A DNA stretch of 64,000 nt from Micropterix aruncella (taxonomy: Eukaryota; Arthropoda; Insecta; Lepidoptera; Micropterigidae), in contig OX155961.1 in assembly GCA_944548615.1 (NCBI GenBank), positions 13,036,304-13,100,303 of the forward strand, given 5' to 3'. A model generated the notes under the pieces. The model did no database searches. It was not told the origin of the DNA and was given only the letters and a program-made list of their open reading frames with translations. Shown here piece by piece: positions 53,936 through 64,000 of the stretch. The position numbers were made by a program, and so were the translations under genes. The number at the start of each line of letters is the position of its first letter. Positions within the stretch are counted from its first letter, which is position 1.

Positions 53936-54794
53936 ATTCCATAGTACGATTTGGCAACCCTTCTAAAACGGCAAATACAGGTGGCTCTGATAGCATCGAC
54001 GGCTAAGCTAATAGCATTTTATTTGGTTATATATAATAACATTGATGTTTTTTTTTTAAAAAGGACTGATTGATTATAATAATCCAATAATCAAACCAAT
54101 GATAACATTCAAATATTAGTGTCATCTATCGGATTTTTTATATAGGCTGATTTCATCACGGAAATAATACGGAGAAATAGAATAAGAAACTATAACTAAT
54201 AGTCACACAACAAAGGTTTATTTTTGAAATGCATGCATCAATTGTCACGACGAATGACCCGAGATGCACTGCGCCAGTAGCAGGTAGACAATCCTATTGT
54301 AAGTATGTCGAATGTAGATTTATACGTTTATATTTGGCGCGACACAAATATTTAATGTGTTTCTCGAAGTGGGCGATAACGCCCCCTTGTTGGCGCTGGA
54401 GGCTTTCAGGGGGGCGGCAAGGCTCGAGAAAATCAGGGGGCTTGAAAGTGGTCTAGGGGGCGAGGGTATATTAGAACTGACAACAAACTGACTGACTGAC
54501 CTAGAACTGTCAACAAACAAGGAATTAAAAATTGAATTGAAGAATGGCTACCAATAAATTTGGCTGCAGAAGCCAATCCCGCAACTGTACCCTGGATTAT
54601 GGTCGATTTCTGATAGCATTTTCATCGTTTTAGTTGTCTGAACGTTTGTTGATTTAGGGCTGTAATGTTAGGAATGTTGCTGACTAAAAAGAGAAATCGG
54701 CCGCATGTTACTGAACGTGGCTACTTACAGCCATTTTTGAGTTAATTCGAGACTGATAATAACAAACTCGTCAAAGTGCATCAGAATCATCATT
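53936..54794. other. No gene; hAT-like end fragment
   Basis: At about 54370-54410, agtgggcgataacgccccct and ggcgctgg match the right terminal region of the hAT MITE at 57464-58027 in inverted form, followed by gggcggcaagg and agggggc. This is the eroded end of a second copy. The rest is non-coding. Confidence 0.4.
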
Positions 54795-55600
54795 TAAATT
54801 CAAAATTCTTTATTAAATCTATGAAGTTACACATATTTTTAAATGCAAAGCCATCCTAACTAGGCCTTGCCTATGCTAAGGTAGGTTTAATATAAAAGAA
54901 GGTAGAGTTATTTTCGTAACTTGCTGTATTATCTTTGTATATTAATATGTTAAATTTAAGAAGATAGATATGTCTCCAAATAATAGTGCATAATAATATT
55001 AAATTTAAGTACCTATATACACATACATACATAAATAAATATATACTTTATAGATACATATAAAATAATACTATGTATATATACATATATCTCAGAAACC
55101 GTGCTCTATTTTAGTATATATGTTATTAATGTCTCCGTTTCTTGTCGACCCATAGTCAAAAGTGACTTAGTTAGGTTTTTCTCTACGCCGTGACTAGTCC
55201 TACATATCAGTCCTGCAGGAAAAACACCATTTATTTTGTTGAACAGTCGAGGAGCAATGTAAGAAAAGTGTTTTGCGCAAAACTTGTTCTCTTTTTTTGG
55301 GATTAAGTGCTGTCTGTTTGTTGTTACTCATGTTACTTTATGGTGTGTTGAATATAGATGATAATGCTCATGATTATAATAGTGGAGTAGGACTACCTTA
55401 GCGTATATCTGACGAACGTCTAGGACTTTAGATTCCTTGTACAAGCTCTCAGAAGAATACCGGAAGGGTTTTTTGTGTATTACTCTTAATAGCGACTTTT
55501 GGGCCTTAATTAGAGGATCAAGTGCTTCCAGCGAGGCTCCACTCCAAGCTATGATTCCGTATGCTAGTAAGTTAGTTTGTTGTAGATAACTGCACTCATA
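54795..55600 (-). mobile_element. LINE 3' portion, minus strand
   Basis: The coding relic (55595-55120) is followed by a long 3' UTR and an AATAAA at about 54814-54809. In one frame: LLAYGIIAWSGASLEALDPL, KAQKSLLRVIHKKPFRYSS, KVLDVRQIYAKVVLLHYYN, stop. In another: NKFCAKHFSYIAPRLFNKIN, GVFPAGLICR, TSHGVEKNLTKSLLTMG, ending ITYILK. Post-RT C-terminal region of a jockey-type ORF2 with one frameshift and one early stop. Confidence 0.7.
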
Positions 55601-55703
55601 CTAAGAGTTTGTACAGCAGGAGACAGCGTATACCTATTCGACTGACTGAATACGCTCCTTCTTCTACCTAATTTATTCTGCACATGTCGGCGTATTCTGC
55701 ACG
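55601..55703. other. Spacer, no gene
   Basis: Probably still LINE-derived; contains the left 8-bp duplication (tctgcacg, 55696-55703) of the hAT element. Confidence 0.35.
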
Positions 55704-56139
55704 CAGTGGCGGCGCTAGACCACACTTAGACGTCGGCGAAATTAGGCTCGCGAGGCCTTTTTTATTTCCCAGTCAAAAAGAAAACGTTAGATTACATGAG
55801 CCGAGTTATAGTGAAACTAATGTATGAGTAAACGAGTTTTATTACTAACCAAACGCTGTTAAAAATTACACAAATAGAAATTAAAATAAACGAACTATTC
55901 GGCTTTTGGCCTCACTGAACTTTTTCAGGTTATGTCATAGCTAATACTAGCCGCTATTTCAGCTTCAATTGATAGAATTGATAACGCAGATAGTCTCTCT
56001 TGGGTCATCGTGCTTCTCAACTAGGTCTTAATCAATTTTAACTTTGAGAAGCTTCTCTCAGCGGAAGCTTTTGCGAGGTCCGCTCAGGTGCGAGGCCGTC
56101 GGCGGTCGCCGACGTCGCCGACGCCTAGCGCCGCCACTG
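55704..56139 (-). mobile_element. hAT element, deletion derivative
   Basis: Starts cagtggcggcgctag and ends in the inverse, flanked by the exact 8-bp repeat tctgcacg (55696-55703, 56140-56147). CAGTGG termini plus 8-bp duplication identify the hAT superfamily. At 436 bp it keeps only the transposase C-terminus (55925-56065, minus). Confidence 0.85.
55925..56065 (-). pseudogene. hAT transposase dimerisation domain relic
   Basis: Minus-strand 47 codons: SAERSFSKLKLIKT, in-frame TAG, LRSTMTQERLSALSILSIEA, EIAASISYDI and stop. The segment ..AERSFS.LK.IK..LRS.M.QERL..L..LSIE is the hATC dimerisation motif at the end of hAT transposases. One nonsense codon lies inside; the catalytic DDE region is deleted. 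Confidence 0.8.
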
Positions 56140-56147
56140 TCTGCACG

Positions 56148-57455
56148 TACATATTCGTTACGTATTAATCAGATAATTCCAGACTAGCATTGCTCCTTCG
56201 GACATTCGGGGCTTATCAGCAGTGTCGCGCACTAGGCCTCGATTCTCCTAATTAAATTATTCCGATGTGATGGTGACCTCTTCAACCTCCGCCCTTTGAT
56301 TCAAGCGTCCCACTTCCATCGACAAGGACTTTTGACGCATTTGCATTGCTAATACTGTCTTGGAAGCGATTTTTCACCTATTGAAATCGATGTTTTAATC
56401 ATCTGGAGGCTCTTAAGGTTAGTTACTTGAACCAGTATTTATTGTACTCATATTTAAATCGGTGATTGTTAAAAGAAGATGAGTTACATTTTTTCCAAAA
56501 AGTAGAACTTTCAATTGAATTAATTAATTGAGACCTTTCAATATATATCTAAAATAGCCGATCGGTGTTAAATGAACACATGTAGCACAACGAAAATATG
56601 AAATGAGTGTTAAAACTAAAGAGCGAGAAAACAAGATTAAAGAAGAAATAAGAAGAACCCCGAACTTCAGGAGAGAGGATGGTTTCACACCGTCTACTAC
56701 TTGTAACACTCTATTTTAAATGTTCTCCATGTCCATCGCCGGGCGCAATGACGTAATACTTTACAGTGAGTGTTGTGTGCACGGCGGATTTTCAATATTG
56801 GCGTTGCCGATTCCTCCGCACTGCCACCGAAATAATCAGCGCAGTAACCGTAGCAGTTTGCCGTCTAACCGCAGATCAACGAATGATGATTGACAGCACT
56901 TTAGCCTAACCTGGACAACGGTGGTTGCAACATCTCCGGAACGTCATGTTGCAAACGACGTTATTTATAATGCCAAGCAACCGCGATAATCTCCGATTTC
57001 ATACGTACTAATAACGCCATACAGGTCAAACGTTTCGGGACGAGATTTAAAATTAGTAGAAAATCAATTTTTCTTAGCCAATTTGACGTGATAGAGGTTT
57101 AAAATGTGTCTGTCGATTGCGCATGCTGCTAAACCAATTCTTTGTTGTCAATACCTAATTAGGGTCAGTAGCTGGTTTAATGCGCCGCCACATCAACGTC
57201 CAACCAGAGTCCAGTCATATGACTAATGCCATCAAAAACATGTTTGGTAAGTGGAATTCAAATTATGTCAAGAGTTTGTCGATATATGATAATATTGTGG
57301 TTTTATAAAGTATGTGAGTACCTATTATACGTATATTAATGAAAGGTGGTCTGCTGGACACATAAGAATTGATGTTACGGCTGTAGGTAACATAACATAT
57401 GTACCTAGACAAATTAATTCTGCGTTTTCTATGTTTGATTTGTAGGTATCGTTTC
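56148..57455. other. No gene seen
   Basis: Non-coding, single-copy-looking. A moderately G+C-rich patch lies at 56730-56900. Frames here lack recognised domains. Confidence 0.35.
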
Positions 57456-57463
57456 CTTTAGGG

Positions 57464-58027
57464 CAGTGGTTCTCAAACTTATTTCGTCTACCGCCCACTT
57501 TGAAAATCAATTATTTTTCAGCGCCCCCCAATGAATTAAGTAATGACTTTCATTACAGGAGAAGCTGTGACTTCAGTACGGTCGCTCTTGACAGGACAAG
57601 GCGAATTTACGTGTTTCTCGCCCCGAATTTGCCAGTAGTCAAAATTTTCAGTACAAATTTACAGGTTTTATTAAAATACTTAATCTACGTTTCCGAGTTT
57701 TCTATTCATAGCTATAGAACACACAAAATATACGTTACACTTGATTGCTCACGGGATATCCTACGAAAGCTATGTTAAATATTTTTAATTTGTATACAAT
57801 CAAACAGGGCAGAAATATGAACTAAATAATCGATGTTGTGTAGTAGGTACCTAGGTTTCAATTACAGTGAATTTTAAAATATTAGATAGATGATATTACA
57901 ATTCAGCCATAGGGGACTATGGCTAAACCACTTCAACACCCCCCATTTTTTTCTGGGCCCCTTACCGCCTCCCTCTAGACCACCAGCGCCCACAAGGGGG
58001 CGTTATCGCCCACTTTCAGAACCACTG
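57464..58027. mobile_element. hAT MITE
   Basis: 564 bp, ends cagtggttctcaaactt and ..cagaaccactg, flanked by the exact 8-bp repeat ctttaggg (57456-57463, 58028-58035). Inner text has a G/C-rich right end (cgcccacaagggggcg). No transposase frame. Different hAT family from the element at 55704. Confidence 0.85.
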
Positions 58028-58035
58028 CTTTAGGG

Positions 58036-58212
58036 TGTCAGTTTTATATGCCAAATGTAAACCCAAAATATATCCAATAATATTGCAATTTATGGTGATG
58101 TCATAATATTCCCCTATACATAGGGAAAGGGGGCCCAAAGCGGGCATCTTGAGACAAACTTAATATTTTTTTATTAAGAAAAAACCTACAGCAAGTTTTT
58201 CTGTAGGTTTGG
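58036..58212. other. No gene; small hairpin
   Basis: aaacctacag..ctgtaggttt at about 58184-58212 forms a 10-bp-stem hairpin. Otherwise A+T-rich. Confidence 0.4.
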
Positions 58213-58265
58213 AGTAGTACCATGGAGTAGTACCATGGAGTAGTGCCATAGAGTAGTATCATGAA
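58213..58265 (+). repeat. Short minisatellite gagtagtaccatg
   Basis: Four degenerate units of about 14 bp (gagtagtaccatg, gagtagtgccata, gagtagtatcatg). Confidence 0.75.
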
Positions 58266-58579
58266 GTTTGTCAATTATTCAGTGTCGTATAACCTGCCGT
58301 ACAAGGCGTATAATAATTATGTTTTTACAACATGACTGCATAAAGCTATTGATTCAACAATAAATTAAAAATAATACACATATTATAATAATAGTAAAAT
58401 TAAGGTTAGGTATCAAAAAGTAAAATTAGGTAGGCAATAAATATATTTTACTAACATAATTAAAATTTAACGGAAAAATAAACAACAGTAAATATTAACT
58501 CTGAATAAAATCTTGTTACGCAATAACTGAAAAAAATAAAAATAAAATAAAATATAAGTACTAAATAACTTTACCTTAA

Positions 58580-58668
58580 GAAGCTGAATATTCACAATAT
58601 ATAAGGATAGCTGAGAGAGCTGAATATTCACAATATATACCTTTGAGTATTCACAATATATAAGGCAA
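58580..58668 (+). repeat. Triplicated tattcacaatatata block
   Basis: The block tgaatattcacaatatata or its close variant occurs three times at about 58588, 58621 and 58648, with different spacers. Confidence 0.6.
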
Positions 58669-58945
58669 ATTAGAAAACTCCCACGAATGTCCGTTTTTCC
58701 CTAAGGAGGATGGAGGATAGGGGAGGGGGGGGGGGGGGTAAGTTAGCACGTTTTTTTCACACAAAATAATTGTCGTCAAGAACTAACCCTAAAAATATGT
58801 GACAAGTGAAAGTAAAAACAACCAAATCACGAACTAACGAGTTGTGATAATAACATAGAATACACAAAAATAGAGTAAACACAGGTAACATACCTCGCGA
58901 TTTTGTTAAAAAATCTGTTGTCTGATAAAAAATCTGTTAAAAAAA

Positions 58946-59137
58946 GGTGAGAGGGGCGCGGGGTTTACCCGCGCGGTACGAGAGCGCGCCAACTTTTTGA
59001 ACAACTGTATAAACGAGAGTGCCCGGTTTAGAGCGAGTGCCGGTGAGAGGGACGCGGGGTTTACCTACGCGGTACGAGAGCGCGCCATTTTTTAAAAATA
59101 CCTACACACGAGAGTGCCTGGTTTAAACGGTATGACC
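58946..59137 (+). repeat. 96-bp G+C-rich tandem duplication
   Basis: Two units, starting at 58946 and 59042 (ggtgagaggg.cgcggggttt), each containing cgcggtacgagagcgcgcca and cgagagtgcc.ggttta. High CpG density in an A+T-rich setting. The units differ at about 10-15% of sites. Confidence 0.8.
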
Positions 59138-59911
59138 GCTTTAGACCCATCTTCTCCCAATTGAGTTATAATTTTACTTATTAAAATGTCCTTAAACTTT
59201 AGTCTTTTTATGAAATGAAGTATGAAAATATTGCTATAGAAAAAATATCAAGGACCAAATGAGATTTGATGAAAAATGACCAAATATACAGAGATTAATA
59301 AATAAACACCCACAACTTTATTGAACCAAATTGTAGAATGTGGAAAATGGCAAGATAAAGACCTCTTTATTTACCAGTTCGTTTATATAATTTGCCTGTT
59401 TTATGGTAATCCAACGAGGGATTTCTTTAATGTCCTCCCAAATTCGACTTCCTCAGACATTTGCGGTCGGCGGCGGCAGGCGATTATCGTCCCTGTTGTG
59501 TCGCTGTATAGCGCGCATTGTCCCATGTTTTTGTATCTTCATGAATATTAATATTTTATCTTCATGCGGTCCACAAAGCCGCCGCTTCGTTATTATAAAA
59601 GAGAATAAAAAATCGGTGGGAGGTATTTTACACAATGACCTTTCTGTTAACCCTGCAGCGCGGCGGTCGCTCGAACAGGCTTAGTTTGCGGAATTAATTG
59701 GGCAGTAACAAGCTCGTAGCCAGGGCGGATCGATATGGTCTTATCCCCCCCCCCCCAATTTGAAGAAAATGTCCTATTTCTCAAGCTAAAGAACCAAGTA
59801 CTGACATGTTATAACAAATTTTCCAGAAAGCAAATAGCGAAACCTAAAGGCACAATGCGATGTGCGTGTATGGTTGGATTGATATTCACGATAGCTTAAC
59901 CGCATCAAAGG
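59138..59911. other. No gene seen
   Basis: Single-copy-looking. 59460-59700 is G+C-richer, with frames open on both strands but no recognised domain. A C-run lies at about 59746-59757. Confidence 0.3.
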
Positions 59912-60185
59912 AAATTCACAAAAGAGAATTTCGTATGCAATTGCAAAGTTTATTGTAACACTTTGCCATATATTCTAACCGTAAGATTATTACAAGTGTT
60001 AAATTTTAATCTATTGAAATAAGTTATAGAATGTTGAAATTTAAAAATGAATTTACAAAAGGGAATTTCTTATGCAATTGCAAAGTTTATTGTAACACTT
60101 TACCATATATTCTAACAGAAAGATTATTACAAGTATTAAATTTTAATCTATTGAAAAAAGTTACAGAATGTTGAAATTTATGAAT
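59912..60185 (+). repeat. 137-bp tandem duplication
   Basis: Two units: ttgcaaagtttattgtaaca recurs at 59941 and 60078, with flanking text conserved over about 137 bp (catatattctaac, ttaaattttaatctattg, agaatgttgaaattta). About 92% similar by eye. Confidence 0.85.
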
Positions 60186-60200
60186 ATTTAATTCAATATA

Positions 60201-60763
60201 CACTACTGTGAAAAAGTCTTCGAACGGTTATCCACAAAATAAACGAGGTGTCGTATTTTTGAAAGTAACTAAGTGAGCCCATTCCTTTTTTTTGTCGGGC
60301 TTGTTCATTCATCGGAGAAGTCATAAAACTTTATTAGACATTTCGGCAACCTACCTGGGTTGGGAAACAATTAGAAGAGTGGACAAGGGTTAAATTTTCA
60401 CAAAATGCCGTTCTCGTCTTTACCTGCAAAAGGGGTTGTATTTAATACTAATGTTATTTTTGAGTAGTTGCATATTGAGCACGTCGCAAAAATGTTATTG
60501 TGAAATGGTTTTTAATTCTCTCTGCGAATATGAAAAAAAAAAAAAAAACGAAATACAGTCGTTTAACCCTGCCGCGGAAAATTGTTTATATTGCTTTTGA
60601 CCTGTGAACTCTCTTAATATATTTTATTAAAATGAATAAATTTAGTGCAATGGATCGACAAAAAAATATTACTCACCATAAAGAAGGACATTCAGAGCCA
60701 AAAATCCAATCGACACCTCGTTTATTTTGTGGGTAACCGTTAGAAGACTTTTTCACAGTAGTG
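60201..60763. mobile_element. Tc1/mariner-type MITE with 53-bp TIR
   Basis: 563 bp flanked by TA (60199-60200, 60764-60765). The TIR starts cactactgtgaaaaagtctt and continues through accacaaaataaacgaggt-like text for about 53 bp with two mismatches. Non-coding interior. Confidence 0.8.
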
Positions 60764-60831
60764 TATATTTTTTTTATAATAAAATACCTTATTACAGATG
60801 TTTATATTGTTTATATGCAAGGTAAATAGAT

Positions 60832-61459
<628 letters not shown>

Positions 61460-61536
61460 TATATATATTTTTTTTTTTTCAAATTGAAATTATGTTTATT
61501 ACTAAATAAATGAAATGATAAAATAATGAAAGGGCA

Positions 61537-62206
<670 letters not shown>

Positions 62207-62504
62207 GGGCTCGATTGCGTTTCTTCGTGAACTAAAATCGGAAATTAGTCCGTGTGAACGAGACAGGGCAATACGCTAGAGCGGAGTGTGAGATGACCGG
62301 TTGTCACTTTTCGCATTAAAACTGCCCGCCAAGGTCAAATCTTACACCGCACGAAATATGCTCGAATTTATTCGGACGAGTATAAGTTGGGCAGGTAGTA
62401 TTTATCGACGATCGTTCGTTCCATATTCCGCTCTAACGTATTGCTCTGTCTCGTTCGCTTGGACTAATTTTAGTTTTAGTTCACAAAGAAACGTAATCGG
62501 GCCC
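62207..62504. mobile_element. MITE B3 (Harbinger-like, 3-bp TSD)
   Basis: 298 bp, flanked by ATT (62204-62206, 62505-62507). Starts gggctcgattgcgtttctt and ends ..aacgtaatcgggccc. Internal text parallels B1 (cgcattaaaact, ttattcgg). The shortest and most intact copy. Confidence 0.8.
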
Positions 62505-62513
62505 ATTGTGTAT

Positions 62514-62565
62514 TTTGTACATGAACTAAATTGTACATGAACTAAATTTTGTACATGAACTGTAA
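62514..62565 (+). repeat. Tandem tacatgaactaaatt repeat
   Basis: Three units of about 15-17 bp containing gtacatgaact, directly right of MITE B3. Confidence 0.75.
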
Positions 62566-62824
62566 TTGAACTAAAAGGTATTTTTGTATAATTTTTCAGG
62601 GATTGAAAAAAATACAATCGATTTTCGCCCCAAAATTTTGTGTTGTGTTAAACTAGTAAAAAAATGTATAAAACCATTGTTTTCTATTTTTTTAGTTCAT
62701 ATAGAACAGAATTTTAAAATCTTTTAAAATTTTTTTGGAACAATTCGATCCGTCGTGTAGTTTTTTTTATCACTGGCGCAAGACTGAAAAATATGGTTCT
62801 GAGAAAAGCGCGTTTCAAGTATTA

Positions 62825-64000
<1,176 letters not shown>

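Noticed and set aside
58213..59137. CRISPR array suggested by spaced repeats
   Set aside because: Repeats are few, irregularly spaced or contiguous tandem units; the DNA is eukaryotic and no cas gene is present.

Overview
This is A+T-rich animal nuclear DNA, most likely from an insect and perhaps a lepidopteran. That placement is inferred from the repeat content (jockey/CR1-like LINEs, an RTE LINE, an R2-type LINE, Helitrons with A^T target sites, hAT, Tc1/mariner, Harbinger-like and piggyBac-like elements, a tRNA-derived SINE) and from a MADF-BESS gene, a family expanded in arthropods. No bacterial operon, CRISPR array, rRNA gene or ordinary tRNA gene is visible. Nearly every long reading frame is a transposon relic, an antisense shadow, or a (TA)n frame.

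The one convincing cellular gene lies on the minus strand at 8402-11401. It has two coding exons (11401-11266 and 9072-8402) joined across a GT-AG intron in matching phase. They encode a 268-residue protein with an N-terminal MADF domain, a basic stretch and a C-terminal BESS motif. Its 2.2-kb intron holds a Harbinger-like MITE, a Tc3-like transposase relic and one end of a palindromic Tc1-like MITE. A CpG-rich stretch with CRE-like sites lies just upstream of the ATG. Two weaker host candidates are a minus-strand terminal exon near 5446-5737 and a CpG-rich possible first exon at about 20450-20607 (+).

Layout. 0.9-8.1 kb: three 5'-truncated LINE 3' ends. 8.4-11.6 kb: the MADF-BESS gene. 13.5-18.9 kb: a SINE, a 119-bp tandem duplication and the most complete LINE (ORF1 relic, endonuclease, reverse transcriptase; one frameshift in an A8 run). 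19.5-23 kb: a GC-rich retroposon copy (family C) and LINE fragments. 23-25.1 kb: a Helitron carrying an 89-bp-arm hairpin, then a mariner relic with an internal perfect palindrome. 27-30.4 kb: nested insertions (MITE E in repeat D; C in MITE B; LINE in MITE A). 31.2-33.4 kb: a Helitron with the RepHel C-terminus, then a 5'-truncated R2-type LINE with a 23-bp target duplication. 34-51.5 kb: repeat D copies (two containing family C), a pair of inverted DNA-transposon copies, a piggyBac-like MITE and a three-armed foldback element. 53-58 kb: RTE and other LINE relics plus two hAT elements with 8-bp duplications. 58-64 kb: tandem duplications, a Tc1-like MITE, MITEs A and B, a Helitron and three long (TA)n arrays.

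The genes do not form a pathway. The window is a stratified record of transposition in which several insertions can be ordered by nesting and bounded by target-site duplications read directly from the sequence.
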